Notes: a model not told the origin generated them from the sequence alone. Counted from the stretch's first letter, positions 23,329-35,494 are shown. The stretch: 64,000 nucleotides of DNA from Perilla frutescens (GCA_026008535.1 BRKX01000002.1:146501-210500), one strand, 5' to 3'. Made by a program: numbers and translations.

Positions 23329-24120
23329 GAGCATCCACAATGGGAGTAAATTTTGGGTACAAATAGAGTGGTACATACTACTAAATTAGGTACACTATAG
23401 GAGAGGGAAAAAAAATGATACAAACTATCGAAATGGTACAACTGCATGTACCAAGTATTTGTGTGGAAAAGATTGAGATTTGGGGCCATCCCTTTATACA
23501 CGATGCTCCACCGTGTAGAAACCAAAAAAAAATTGAAAGTGTAATATACATGGTGCTCCACCGTGTAGAACCAACCAAAAAAAAAAAATGTACACGGTTG
23601 TAGAGCAAAAAAAAAAATCAAACTGTAATTAAAAATGTACATGGCAATAGTAATGTTAATTAGTTCATATACACGGCAAAAAAAATGTACACGGCAATAG
23701 TAATTAAAAAATGTTAATAGTTCATGTACACGACAATAGTAATTAAAAATGTACACGGCAATTAGTAATGTACGCGGAAATTAGTAATGTACTCGGCAAA
23801 AAAAATAAAAAATTCAAAGTGTAATACACGGTTGTAGAGCAAAAAAAAAATCAAAGTGTAATTAAAAATGTACACGGTTTTAGAGCAAAAAAAATTCAAA
23901 GTGTAATACACAGTTGTCACGGTTGTAGAGCAAAAAAATTAAATCAAAGTGTAATTAAAAATGTACACGGTTGTAGAGCAAAAATAAAAAAAATAAAAAA
24001 AAATAAAAAAAATAAAAAAATATCAAAGTGTAATACACGGTTGTCATGGTTGTAGAGCAAAAAAAAATTAAAGTGTAATTAAAAATGTACACGGTTGGAG
24101 ACCAAGCATTTTCGTAAAAA
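23329..24120. repeat. subterminal repeat array of a PIF/Harbinger element
   Basis: Begins GAGCATCCACAATGGG, a PIF/Harbinger-type terminus. From 23500 on it repeats 'AATGTACACGG', 'TTGTAGAGCAAAAAAAA' and 'TCAAAGTGTAATT' about a dozen times. Arrays of this kind flank the ORF1 gene in autonomous Harbinger elements and may be transposase-binding sites (inference). The matching right terminus was not found. Confidence 0.55.
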
Positions 24121-24442
24121 TTAAATAAATGAATGAACAAAGAACTATTGGCAATTCAACCTTCGTGACCAAGAAAATTTATGTGGAGGTCTCCTAAATA
24201 TTTAAAAAAAAATACATGCATCTATTAGTTTTGGCAGTCTTATAGCAATTTCCAATGAGATGAGCATGCATGCATATATCAATTTTACAATCATGTGTCT
24301 TTTCCTACTGTGTATGATCAATTTTGCCATAGTCAATGTGGAAATCCATCTCAATGATTTTCAGCTTGTAGAAATTTGGTCTATAAGTAGAATCATTTTG
24401 CTTATTAATTATATCTATCTTACAAATTCTCCAAATTTCATA

Positions 24443-25623
24443 ATGGATAAAAATTATTGGACGAATTTCTTCAATTCTTCCATTCCAGAAGAAAATTTAA
24501 ACTCTCCTTCCCAAAATCCCAACGTTTCCCCACCAAATTCCAACATTCCTCCACAAAATTTCAACTTTCGTCCCTAGAATTTTTATTTTAACCCAAACTC
24601 TCAATTGAATCCAATGAGTGCTTTAGGAGCTACTCCGTATATGATGTATTCGTCGGACTGTTATCAATACCCCCGTTTAGGCCCCCTCCTCATGGATTTT
24701 CTTACGGAAATCCACCAGAAGTGCATTCAAAATCGACAAAAATGGTTAGTAAAGATGGAGGGAGCATTCCCAGTTCTGGACATGGTTCATCTCCTCTAAG
24801 GCTCGATAACATAAATCTTGAAGCGGATTTTGAAGCTGGAGTTGAAAGAAATGTTGTGCTACAAAGAAGGACAAGATGTACACCAAAAGGAGAATGACGT
24901 TCTTGCACGTTGTTGGGTGAGTACCAGGGAAGATTTGATGGTCGGAACTGATCAAAAACTAGATCAGTTCTGGGTAAGGGTGGAAACAGAGTACAATAAA
25001 AATCGTCCAACTAACACTCCGGTGAGACCATGGGAAGCATTGAAGACACATTACTATACGGCTCAAAGAAGTATCACTGCTTTTAATGCAGAATACATTT
25101 CCGTGAAGCAAGGTTGGGGAAGCGATCACAATGATACCGACATACTCATAGAGGCACTTAAGAACTGGAAGCATAATCACAACGGAGAATCCTTCAAACT
25201 TTTAGGCATGTGGCAAATTCTAAAGAATTGTCCGAAGTGGAACAACCTAGATGAATGTGATCACCGTGGTAAGAAGAAGATGAAAACTCTCATGTCAGAG
25301 GTGCACATATCATCTTCCAACAATGATGATGTTGAAGAACGTGTCCGTTCCATGGGTTAAAAGGCTGCGAAAAATAAAGAGAAAGGGAAAGGCAAGGCAA
25401 AAATCGATGGAGCTCCTTCTTTGCAAGATGTTCAAACTTTGATCTCAGAACAGATGAAAAGGTATAAATGAATTCAAGAGGGAAAATTGATCAACTTAAA
25501 TACCAGAATAAAGCAACTGAGTATTTCATACTTACTAAAGATACATCTGGAATGAACTCCACCCGCCCTTGAAGCACACAACATCATGGTTGAAGAAATT
25601 AAGAAGAAATGGGGGATACAGTA
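24443..25623 (+). pseudogene. PIF/Harbinger ORF1-like (Myb/SANT, NAM-associated) relic
   Basis: Decayed gene for the DNA-binding partner of a Harbinger transposase. It begins MDKNYWTNFFNSSIP, runs through an Asn/Pro-rich leader, then the SANT-like block 'NDVLARCWVSTREDLMVGTD' with 'FWVRVETEYNKNRP', and a NAM-associated region with 'GWGSDHNDTDILIEALK' and 'MWQILKNCPKWN'. It ends near 'HNIMVEEIKKKWGIQ'. Breaks: TAG at 24575-24577, frameshifts near 24685 and 24890, TAA at 25357-25359 and further stops near 25470 and 25555. No DDE transposase (ORF2) follows, so the source element is incomplete. Many plant genomes carry such proteins annotated as glutathione S-transferase T3-like by mistake. This copy is not functional. 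Confidence 0.75.
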
Positions 25624-26012
25624 ATCGACTCTTTTACCAATTTATGTTTATTTAACCACTCCGTATTTTCATTATGTAATTTATTTTGATTATAATTATG
25701 TATTGTATCTTCATCATGTACCGTACTTTCATTATAATTAGGTATTGTATTTTCATTAGTGTGTGACAACTAAGATAAAGTATTATGTGACAAGTATCTG
25801 ACAAAAAAAATGATATAAATTGCGATGCATGCCAGCTATAAATAAAGTAATTATAACAAGTGTCTGACAAAAAAAAAAAGTAAATGGCGGCATGTGCCAG
25901 CTATAAGATAAAGTAATTGTAGTGTGTGCCAACTATCATCCAAATATCACCATCAGCACAATATTTATCTATATATATATGTGTGGTTTATTATTCATGT
26001 TTCTCACAGCTA
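25624..26012. other. probable 3' part of the Harbinger relic, repeat-rich
   Basis: Contains three loose copies of 'GTGCCAGCTATAAGATAAAG' and 'GTGTCTGACAAAAAAA' motifs. Probably the 3' subterminal region of the element above. No gene. Confidence 0.4.
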
Positions 26013-26014
26013 AA

Positions 26015-26303
26015 TATTGAAGTAACTGTCAAATATAATTTATTAGATAATTTAATTGTATCATTTCTATAATTCAATTTATAGCATATATAAAATTATT
26101 TATACAAATAAATAATATATGATAATCGTGATTACTATAGTTATATATTGGTTGTATATTAAATTATTTTCATAAAAAATTATGAGTTTATGATGATTAG
26201 TGATTGATTTGTGAATAATTTTATGTCACTCTAATTAATTTCAAAATATAACTAAAAGATATTAATTCATTAAATGTGCATAAATTTATAAGTTTAACTG
26301 ATA
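26015..26303 (+). repeat. direct repeat, copy 1 of a Helitron segment
   Basis: About 289 bases, nearly identical to 26411-26699 (shared 'GAAGTAACTGTCAAATATAA' through 'TTATAAGTTTAACTGATAA'). It lies immediately before the Helitron 5' end at 26305, so it is an extra copy of internal Helitron sequence outside the present 5' boundary. Confidence 0.85.
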
Positions 26304-26304
26304 A

Positions 26305-27254
26305 TCTATATATATATAATAACACACTTTTCCAACATTCATTTTCCCGCCCATTGTAACATGGTATTTTTGGTAATTATGTTTACAACCACTTAATATA
26401 AATGTTTTTTGAAGTAACTGTCAAATATAATTTATTAGATAATTTAATTGTATCATTTCTATAATTCAATTTATAGCATAAATAAAATTATGTATACAAA
26501 TAAATAATATATAACAATCGTGATTACTATAGTTATATATTGGTTGTATATTAAATTATTTTCATAAAAAACTATGAGTTTATGATGATTAGTGATTGAT
26601 TTGTGAATAATTTTATGTCATTCTAATTAATTTCAAAATATACATAAAAGATATTAATTCATTAAATGTGCATAAATTTATAAGTTTAACTGATAATATA
26701 GAAATATTACAACTGAAACATTTGTTGGCTATTGAAATACGCAAGATAATTATGTATATATATTGGTGTAATAATTTAAATTATAAAAAAAAAACCCTAA
26801 CTCCCATTACATTATTTCTTGATTCAAATTTTAATTATTGTCCGATTTGTTATCTTACTTAAAATCAATTAATTAAAAAGTTAGTTATTATAGGTATGAT
26901 GTCAAGTACGAATAATCCTAAATTATTTATCTATAACACTTCTCTTAGCTTTAAATTTACTTTTGAATTTTTTTATATACAAAAATTATAAGAAATGTTA
27001 TATATAATAAATTTCATTTATTTGATAAATTTATTATTGTCGCGTTTCGAAAATTTGTGAAGAAAATAAGTTTTTTATTGAATAATTTTTTAGATATAAT
27101 AATATACTTGATTTATAATATACTATTAACATCATTTTTTATTTCATATAATTTTTTATATATTTATCTTGAAAATTAATTATTTTGAAAATTTGATAAA
27201 TAATTATAAATATGCTACGTACTTTATCCGTGCATCGCACGGGAGATATGCTAG
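26305..27254 (+). mobile_element. non-autonomous Helitron, second family
   Basis: 950 bp. Starts TCTATATATATATAATAACA after A, ends with the hairpin CCGTGCATCGCACGG, then 'GAGATATGCTAG' before T. These are Helitron ends with A-T insertion. No helicase. Carries the second copy of the 289-bp repeat at 26411-26699. Confidence 0.82.
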
Positions 27255-27408
27255 TTTTATTGATAATCAAAAGATCTCCGTCCAAATCTCTAATACATTT
27301 CCTCCAAGATCTTCAATCAGAAATTAAGTATGGAAGTATGAAATTAAGTACCAAAATATACTTTTTTATAAATAATGTATATACAAGTAAAATTATGCAC
27401 GATTAATG

Positions 27409-27789
27409 GGGATAGAATCCTCTATTCCAAATTTAGTGTTCCAACTCGTATTCCACGATTGATTTTACAAATTTAACAATAGATATTACAAAAATAAAAT
27501 TTAATTATAACATAATCAATCTAGTCACATTTATCAACAAAAGATTGAAATTTAAAAAATTATGAATTATATTTTTAAAATATTCAATCATAATAATCAT
27601 TTATTTAAAAATTAAATATTAAAATATAATTATAAATCCTAATGGGATGGGGTGAATCCTAAAAATAATCATAAAATTAAACTAAAACATAATAAATTAA
27701 AACTGACGAAAAAAATATAAGAAAAATTTATAAATTTTATCGTAGAATACGGATTGAAACTCCAAATTTGGAACAGAGGATTTCATCCG
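27409..27789. mobile_element. 400-bp MITE, Mutator-like (copy 2)
   Basis: Begins GGGATAGAATCCTCTATTCC and ends in the related inverse 'GAGGATTTCATCCG'. The 9-bp duplication CGATTAATG is perfect (27400-27408 and 27790-27798). Same family as 3144-3541. Confidence 0.85.
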
Positions 27790-28225
27790 CGATTAATGTG
27801 TGAAAATAATTTTATTTTAAAATAAGATGATAAGATATAATAAAACCGCACAACTTATAAATTGAGATATTAAAAATTTAATATATATGAAAGTTATTAT
27901 AGGCAATGTATTTTAAAGAATTAATTGCAATCTTAACATCGTTCAAATCTTCCAGCTAAACTCGTCTTACGAGTTTTATGTGAGGAGCCTATGTTTCAAT
28001 TTTAACACCATTCGAATTTGCAAATTAGCACAAAATTGTTTTGCAGTTTAATACTCTTTATAGTGCTAAAACAAATTGTCAAAAATAAAATATAAAAAAT
28101 AAATAAAATCAAAGGATTTAAAGACATATTTGAAACTCATAATAGTATATGTTTTGTTGCTTTGAATTTTTGTCACCCATCTATCTTCATCAACAAATTA
28201 ATTTATACTATATTTTTTAAAGAGG

Positions 28226-28502
28226 CAATAACTATTTTAGCCACTTGAACTTTTAAAAGATTTATTTTAGCCACTAACTTTAAAACATATTTATTTTAGC
28301 CATTTTGGACGAAAATGCCCCTGTCCGCACTGGCATTGCGCGCTGGACACTGCGCGCTAGGGTTGCACGCATGCGCGCTAGGGGTGCGCCCTGGCAATGC
28401 GCGCAACACGCGAGGGTAAAATCGTCATTCTGGCTAAAATAAATATGTTTAAAAGTTAGTGGCTAAAATAAATTTTTTTAAAGTTTGACCGACTAGTTTT
28501 AT
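28226..28502. mobile_element. MITE with GC-rich core
   Basis: Arms of about 75 bp pair ('TTATTTTAGCCACTAACTTT' on the left against its complement on the right). The core (28310-28420) is GC-rich with repeated 'TGCGCGCTAGGG' and 'GGCAATGCGCGC' motifs. No coding sequence. Confidence 0.7.
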
Positions 28503-28859
28503 ATATTACCATTTTTTTTAAATCACGAGAGGCAAAGTTGCGGCTCGGATCTACATCAGCCTCTCAAATTGGAATTGGTAAAATCTTTCGAGCTATTAAC
28601 GATGCTCGGCCTGTTGTACCTCCACATAGTCGACTTTAACACCAACTCATTTTTAATCAGATTTATGAGATGAGTGCATTTTATTTATACTACATAGGAA
28701 AGGTCATCATTATCATTCTCATTGACTCTCAAAGGTTTATTTTGTACATTTTCTTACGAACTTTATACAAAAATGATACATTATATGTAATATTTTTAAA
28801 AAAAAGTATTTACAGAAAAAAATATATTAACTGATGCATAATATTTTATAAAAATAAAA

Positions 28860-29180
28860 GCATAGTAACACATGGAATTTATACCTTTTTTTTTCTTGTC
28901 GCAATTTCCAAGTATATTGACTTTTGCTTCGTCATGTTCCCATTGTTAATACTATCATTATCATTATTATTATTCTTATTATTTCAATTTCTGAAGATCT
29001 GGTTTGAGAATCAAGAAATTTGACTCAAGATAGGAGATGCTATCTTCCACATTTTTTAAAGGCCGTCATGCATTAATAACATGGGACTATATATAAATAT
29101 TAAGTATATATATTAATTAATAATTAATTAATTAATTAACGGCTAAATTTCTAGTCCGTATATTTTTTGAGTTCTTCTAG
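28860..29180 (+). promoter_or_regulatory. OMT upstream region matching the dispersed repeat (copy C)
   Basis: The DNA 330-640 bp upstream of the OMT start contains 'CTTGTCGCAATTTC', 'GAATCAAGAAATTTGACTCA', 'GGAGATGCTATCTTCCACAT' and 'AAAGGCCGTCAT'. The same blocks recur at 140-330, 10225-10325 and 45357-45500. Either this is the OMT promoter and the others are relics of deleted gene copies, or it is a repeat that inserted upstream of OMT. Function inferred from position only. Confidence 0.45.
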
Positions 29181-29392
29181 CCCATTTCATTTTATTTATA
29201 TACCCGGCCAACTGTCAAATTTATCAGTTTTTTTTTCTAAATTTCAATTTCTCGTTCTTTATTTTAATTTGACAAAGATTAATTTCTTAATTAGGGTTTA
29301 TAATTATTTTTAAATATTCAATTTTCATTATTTAATAATAAATGTTAAGTATATATAAAATTAAATCATTGGAATTGAGGTAGTTAGGCCTC

Positions 29393-29400
29393 TATATAAA
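29393..29400 (+). promoter_or_regulatory. TATA box of the OMT gene
   Basis: TATATAAA lies 106 bp before the ATG at 29506, in the context CCTCTATATAAAGTGCG, a strong plant TATA box. Confidence 0.65.
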
Positions 29401-29505
29401 GTGCGACGGAAATCTCTGTTATTAGGGAATTACATATATATTTTAGTAGTAGTAATAATATTATTATTATTATAACAATAATAACAGATATTAGAGGCCG
29501 GCGCC

Positions 29506-30784
29506 ATGGAAAATTTAGACGCAGAAGCTCAAGCAGATCTGTGGAAATATGTGTATGGTTTCAGTGAGCTGAGAATGGTGAAGTGCGCCGTCGAGCTAGG
29601 GCTAGCCGACGTCGTGGAGAAGCACGGACGGCCGATGATGCTATCGGAGCTGTCATCGGCCGTCGGCTGCCCGGAGACCACTCTCTTCCGGGTCATGCGT
29701 TTCTTGAACCACAGAGGCATCTTCAAGAAGCAAGTGAAGTAAAACGACGACGCATCATCGGTTTGCTACGTCCAAACGCCGCTCTCCCGCCTCCTGACCC
29801 GGGAAAATATGGGCCCTCTTGTGCTCGCCCAGGATGGACCCGATTCCCATCTGAGTGTAGAAGATTTGAAAGCTGGGAAAGGGTCAGGTTCGGAGCCTGC
29901 TACTGCTGATGACAAAATATGGAGCCCTGAATTCGGCGGTGAAGAGTTCAACCGCCTGGTCCGTGACTATTTTCACTGCCATGGTAGAGTGACGACCTCA
30001 TCACTGATAAGGGATTGCCCCAAGATTTTTCGGGAAATTTCTTTGTTGGTGGATGTGGGCGGTCGGGCCGGAACAGCTCTCGGGATGCTGGTCCAGGCCT
30101 TTCCCTCCATGAGGGGGATCAATTTTGATCTCCCTCATGTCGTGTCCGGAGCGCCGGCCCTAGATCTGGTCCACCACGTTGGAGGGGACATGTTTGAAAC
30201 TATTCCCAAAGGGGATGCTGTTATACTCATGGTGCGTAAATATATTCACGTCCTCAAATTCTTCTATACAATGATTGTACATATAATAGACTGCCTATTT
30301 AGTTACTCCTCCGTCCCATTTGCAAGGTCCATTTTCTAGTAAAATAGAGAGAATAAATAATAAAAAGGTCGATCTTGTTATTGGGACGGAGGGAGTATAA
30401 TTTGGTAAATTATTAAACAACTTGACAACCTTGGATGAATTTGTTCCTGCTCTCTCTCTCTCCAATTTCTCTCTCTAGTCAATACTGCACGATTGGAGCG
30501 ACCAACTGTGCATCAAGATTCTGAAGAAATGTAAGGAAGCTATTCCGGTGGATAGAGGGAAAGTGATAATTGTAGATGCCGTGCTTGATAGTGATGAAGA
30601 ACAAAGGAATGACGAGTTCACCGGAGCTCGTCTGGCGCAGGATATGGGGATCCTCATCGGAACAGTCACCGGAAAGGAGAGGACTGCTAAGGAATGGGCG
30701 CAGCTCATTGATGCGGCCGGCTTCGGTAGCCACAAAATCAAACATATCAAAACTATTGAATCTGTTATCGTGGCTTATCCATAG
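29506..30784 (+). pseudogene. class-II O-methyltransferase with premature stop
   Basis: SAM-dependent methyltransferase of the flavonoid/phenylpropanoid/alkaloid OMT family. Exon 1 is 29506-30231 and exon 2 is 30479-30784 (GT-AG, phase 0, the intron position usual in this family). Read through, it would be 343 residues, slightly short of the usual 350-365. The N-terminal dimerisation/winged-helix part includes 'FSELRMVKCAVELGLADVV' and 'LFRVMRFLNHRGIFKK'. The Rossmann part has 'GINFDLPHVV', 'HVGGDMFETIPKGDAV' and, at the exon 2 start, 'ILHDWSD' with the catalytic His. Two defects are visible: TAA at codon 79 (29740-29742), after which the same frame continues with 'SSVCYVQTPLSRLL', and motif I reads LVDVGGRAGT, with Arg where the third Gly of GGG is expected. 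TATA box and poly(A) signals remain. Probably a recent pseudogene, unless the stop is an error or allelic. Confidence 0.85.
30306..30395. mobile_element. Stowaway MITE in the OMT intron
   Basis: 90 bp with ends CTCCTCCGTCCC and GGGACGGAGGGAG, flanked by TA on both sides (30304-30305, 30396-30397). Sits wholly inside the 247-bp OMT intron. Confidence 0.92.
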
Positions 30785-30878
30785 CTACTAGGTGTGTGTG
30801 TGTATGAGATTCCTCATTGTTTAATTAGCATTTGGTTTTGATTTTGCTTGTTGGTTGAATGATGTTTTTGGTTCAAGG

Positions 30879-30896
30879 AATAAATGAAAGAATAAA
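30879..30896 (+). terminator. poly(A) signals of the OMT gene
   Basis: Two AATAAA hexamers (30879-30884 and 30891-30896) about 95-110 bp after the stop. Confidence 0.5.
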
Positions 30897-31195
30897 GATT
30901 AATTATTGCATGAAATGATTGAAGTTTGATTATAAATATAAGAGTTAATTACATATCAATACCGAATGTTTTTATAGCACTAAAAACATGAAAAATTCCC
31001 GTCTCTCTCTTAGAAATAGTCAGATGTAGCATGAAATACTATGTCATCAAAAATATATAAAAACAAATGCCAGTTGTTCATTAGCATCATCAATATATAT
31101 TAATTTAAGGAGAATGCTAAATGGCAAAAATTATTCGAGCACAAATATTGAATTTCATAGAATTTTAATGTAAAATAACACTATCATCTTTTATA

Positions 31196-31659
31196 CTCCA
31201 TTCATCTCGATTATATAGTCTATATTTTTATTTTGGGGTGTCCCGATTAATAGTCTCATTACTATAAGTGGTGTTATTTTTAATAGGAATTTACAATTAT
31301 GCCCTTATTAGGTTTTGGAAATTAAAAAAATTAAACATTTAAGTTTGTGACAATTATAAATCTTAAATGTTATTTTTTTCAAAAAAGAGAAATATTAATT
31401 AAAATTGACCAACTTAATTAATTTGTATGTACTTGAATTTGATCAATTCTATTGATATTTATTGTATTTGCACTTCATTAATTGTATATTTTCTTTGTTT
31501 CAAAAAATTAATACATTAAAGTTGAGCTAAAATTTAAGTTTTATTAATTTTCATTAAATAAGGTTAAAGTTGGAAGTTTAGCTTTTGTTTCTTGTTTTCA
31601 TAAATATTTTTAATTTACGTACGAGTAGAAAAATGACTATATAATCGGGACAGAAGGAG
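31196..31659. mobile_element. Stowaway/mariner-type MITE
   Basis: Left end CTCCATTCATCTCGATTATA and right end in reverse complement CTCCTTCTGTCCCGATTATA, both continuing into 'TAGTC', with TA on both flanks. 464 bp, longer than usual for Stowaway. No coding content. Confidence 0.82.
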
Positions 31660-31786
31660 TACAATTTAAATTAAAATTTATTTCTCATTTTCTATGTAAA
31701 TTCCAATATTTAATTTGAATACATGAATAATCACTAATGCATAAAATTCATCCCCATTTTCTACACCAATTTTCAAGTACAATGAA

Positions 31787-32470
31787 TGTAACACCCCAAA
31801 TCCAATAATAGAGGCCCAATGATTCTTCTAGAGCCCAAACGCTTAAGTTGTATCCATTTTTAATAAAAGACTCAAATAATTGGCTTTCTAACCCAATTAT
31901 GATTTTATTTATTTACGACCTAATTATTATCAAAACGAGATGAACGAATACATTAGACGATAGTGCTCATCGATATGAATCTATAGAACTTGATTTTATC
32001 TTTGTTAGATTTCAATTGACAAAGTTATGCTTTAATCATTGATTTAATTGAACTTTAGGGTTAAGTTATGGAAGGGTATAAATACCTCATCATTACCACT
32101 TAAGCCTCCTTAACTCATTTCATTTCATTTCATTCAAAGGGGATCAGCCCCCTCTACCCTCTCTCTCTCTACTCCTTTCCTCACCACCACCACCTCCACC
32201 GCCACCTCCTCCACTGCCAGAAAAAAAATTCGGCGGAATTTTTAACATGCAATACCACTTTTTGATTCCCCCCGTTCTCCTCTTTCCTTTTCTCCTATTA
32301 TTTTTGAAAGATTTTGAGGTTTAGACATCCGATTTTTGGATCTAAGATTGGGTTAAACCCTAGCCTTTTAAAACCTCATTTCTTTCTTTATTTTTCAATT
32401 TCTATTTCGATTTTTATGTTCATAATAGCGATTTATGGGTTGTTTTGGTTGCTCATTTTAAATGATGACT
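31787..32470 (+). mobile_element. possible LTR (Gypsy-type start), end not found
   Basis: Starts TGTAACACCCCAAATCC, typical of plant Gypsy LTRs. About 285 bp in there is a TATA-like 'GTATAAATACC', followed by a CT-rich and 'CACCACCACC' leader near 32160-32210. I could not find a matching CA end with a 5-bp duplication or any gag/pol, so it may be a solo LTR, a truncated one or a lone promoter. Confidence 0.35.
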
Positions 32471-32482
32471 TGATGTAATGTT

Positions 32483-32483
32483 C

Positions 32484-32533
<50 letters not shown>
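32483..32533. repeat. (ATT)n microsatellite
   Basis: About 16 uninterrupted ATT/TTA triplets. Confidence 0.95.
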
Positions 32534-33220
32534 TGTTGTGTATTTTTAAACACATTAGAAGTAGAATGGGTAAAATGAAAGGTGAAAATTTTGGATTTTT
32601 AGTTGGCAATCTTGAACAAAAAAAAGAGCTATGAAAATGAAAAGATATATATATATATATATATATTTCCAAATTGATGCATTTATAAATGTATATATTC
32701 GTGCGTGTATTGTGGGTGTGGATGAGTGCGTATGTGTGTGCGCGTGAGTTTTAATTTTTGTTTTCTTTTTATTTATTTTATATTTTATGTTATTATAATA
32801 TAGATAAGTATAACTAAAAAGCTTAGAAATAATTATCAAAAATTGATCTTAGTCTCTTGAATATTTCTCTCAATTAAATTACAGGGGCTATGAATTAATC
32901 CTTGTTAGTAACAATTTTTATTTTTATTTTTTGTTAATTGTTATTGAGGTATATGTTTTTGACACATATTAATTATAAATCTTGAGATATATTTTAAAGT
33001 TTAAGTATAGCCTACATGGATAATTCTTATTTTTATGTTATGAGGTCTCAGGTTCAAATATACTTAAAGTAGTTTATTATTTTAATTAATTCATGTATTT
33101 TCTAAGTTATTAAATTCAAAACATGTTGTAATTTTCGAAAATCATATTTTGCTTAATGGCTGGAGTCTTGATTTAATAATGATAGGTCTAAAGTTTAAAT
33201 CTTATGAAATGCATTTTTTA
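32534..33220. other. intergenic, nothing recognised
   Basis: AT-rich with a short TA run at 32648-32667. No gene or terminal repeats recognised. Confidence 0.5.
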
Positions 33221-34176
33221 GGGAGAAGGTCCATTTTGATCCTATAACTATTTTGATCATATAACTATTTATGTAGGAGCGCTTTGAGACATATTTTACC
33301 TTTTTGGTTCAAAATGATCTCATAACTATTTTAAAGGTTCAATTTGATCCCTATTTTGATCCTCCAACTAATAGAGATAGAGACAGAGAGAAATGACGGT
33401 AACAATACCCGTTAAAACACACACTAAGACAGAGAGAAACGATGTTAACAATACCCGTTAAAACACACACTAACACATACTTTTCGAACATACTTAGATT
33501 ATTTCATACATTAATGCATACTTTTTACACACATATTGATTTAACACGAAATTTCCTCCATTTTCGCATATAGGAAGCTTGTAATAATACAAATCTGATA
33601 ATTAAAAAAATATTCATTTTCAACATAATTTAGCATAATTTGAATGCCCAACAATGAAATTAAAATTCCAAAATTAGGCTTGAAGAAGTCTTGTATTTGA
33701 GTGAAATTCAATTAGGATTTGAGAGCCATAAATTATTTAATGAAATATTATTAATAAATGAAATTATGTGTGTGATATGAATTATTATTATATGGTAACA
33801 TAAAAAAATAATTAAAAAACATACTAAAATAATTATTTACTTTATGCTAAATAAAATAATTAAGACTTTTCTATACAACATAAAATAATGGAGGATTCTT
33901 TGTGAAAATGGAGGAAATTTCATGTTCAATCCATATGAGGATTCTTTGTGAAAATGGTGGAAATTTCGTGTTCAATCCATGTGTGTAAAAGTGTGTGTTA
34001 ATATGTGAAATAATCTAATTATGTAAGCAAAGTGTGTGTTAAAATAGATGGGGGATCAAAATAGGGACCAAATTAAACCTTTAAAATAGTTATGTGATCA
34101 TTTTGAACAAAAAAAGTAAATAGAGATCAAAGCGCTTCTACACAAATAGTTATAGGATCAAAATGAACATTTGCCC
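33221..34176. mobile_element. MULE-type element (copy 2)
   Basis: Same family as 5300-6165. Ends GGGAGAAGGTCCATTTTGAT and, reversed, GGGCAAATGTTCATTTTGAT. The left arm holds an internal duplication of 'CTATAACTATTTTGATC' and a 50-bp tandem pair around 33374-33475 ('AATACCCGTTAAAACACAC' twice). A clear 9-bp duplication is no longer visible. No transposase. Confidence 0.75.
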
Positions 34177-34672
34177 TTTATTTTATACCTAGTTATATGC
34201 GCGTGGAGCCTACATGCCTAACTATTTTTGCGTATTTGGACGGGTTTAGATGAATTTTTTAGATGGGTTTAGGTTTTATTTGACCTGTCTAATGAAAGAG
34301 ACTCATTAGACAATCTCATACAAGTTTTTGTCTTTATTTACGGTTTGTTCTAAATTTAATAAACAAAAGTGAATTTCCTCTAAAAAAAAAAGAAATATAG
34401 TGAATTTCTAGAACTTAAGAACAACAACGTGATTTGACTTGGCATGATTTTTCTCATAATAATAATAATAATAAGAAGAAGAAGAATAAGAATAATAATA
34501 ATAAATGAGAGAGAGTTGGTATAATGGTATGACATTGTTAGTTGAGTTGTGTTTGGTGAAAGTTGTCCCCTCCCCCAATATTATTTAAATCTCTTATGTT
34601 GACCTTTATTAATTTGGATCGAGAAAAAATATGTATAAATCAACTCATGATGTATCTCTCGTGGATAACACC

Positions 34673-34929
34673 GAGAAAATTTCACTTTTGGTCTCATAGG
34701 ACACACCTTAGTTCGATTTTGATCCCGATACTATCAATTTTGGTCCTTTTTCAAAAAAATCGATCAGTTTTAGTCTCATAGGTTTAAGATTATCAATTTT
34801 GGTCCCATGATTTTTAGGCCAAAAGCGGGACCAAAATCGATATTTTCTCTGTTTGGGACCAAAAATGATAATATCATGACCAAAATCGAACTAAGGTGTG
34901 TCCTGTGGGACCAAAAATGAAATTTTCTC
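34673..34929. mobile_element. short MULE-like MITE with perfect duplication
   Basis: 257 bp with ends GAGAAAATTTCACTTTTGGT and its near-perfect inverse. The 10-bp target duplication GGATAACACC is exact (34663-34672 and 34930-34939). The arms pair over about 50 bp, so this looks like a young insertion. Confidence 0.92.
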
Positions 34930-34939
34930 GGATAACACC

Positions 34940-35494
34940 GCATGAATTGAGTTAATTAATTGGAAGTCATATTATATTGGTATACATTTGCAATCTTTAA
35001 GATTAATCGACCAAATCAAAATATGAAAACCGATAACACAAAAGTTTTCGAGTAACGCGAAACGCTTTTTTGTGGCCCATTGTCTGAAAACAAATTTATT
35101 ATATGAAAAAAAAAAAGAATCTTGTCAACATAAACACCATTTTCTACATTTTCGTATAACATTTTCAACCCAAATTAAAAATTATAAAATGATGCATAAC
35201 ATCGAGTGTAGGGAAACCGTAGACGATCTCTTGGCTGATATATATCATTTTGTTGCTAGATGGTTTTAGACGTTTTTATCATCAAAATCCAATTCTTGTT
35301 AATTAATTCGAATCCATATATCGAACGAATTTCTAGCTAAAACTCGGAAAAAAAAAAAACAAGAGATGTGTCTTTATTGTTTCTGGCTTACTTATTCAGC
35401 CAGACGTCAAATTAATTAAGTATTGCTACACGTCGAATAATATATCCTTTCAAAAAAAAAAGGTCGAATAATAGGTGACCGATGGAATGGAAAA
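34940..35494. other. intergenic, nothing recognised
   Basis: AT-rich. A 65-codon open frame at 35072-35269 has no recognisable motif. No repeats with clear ends. Confidence 0.5.

Noticed and set aside
23256..23756. 166-codon minus-strand frame 'NYYCRVHEL'-type repeats
   Set aside because: Follows the subterminal repeat array of the Harbinger element, not protein-like.
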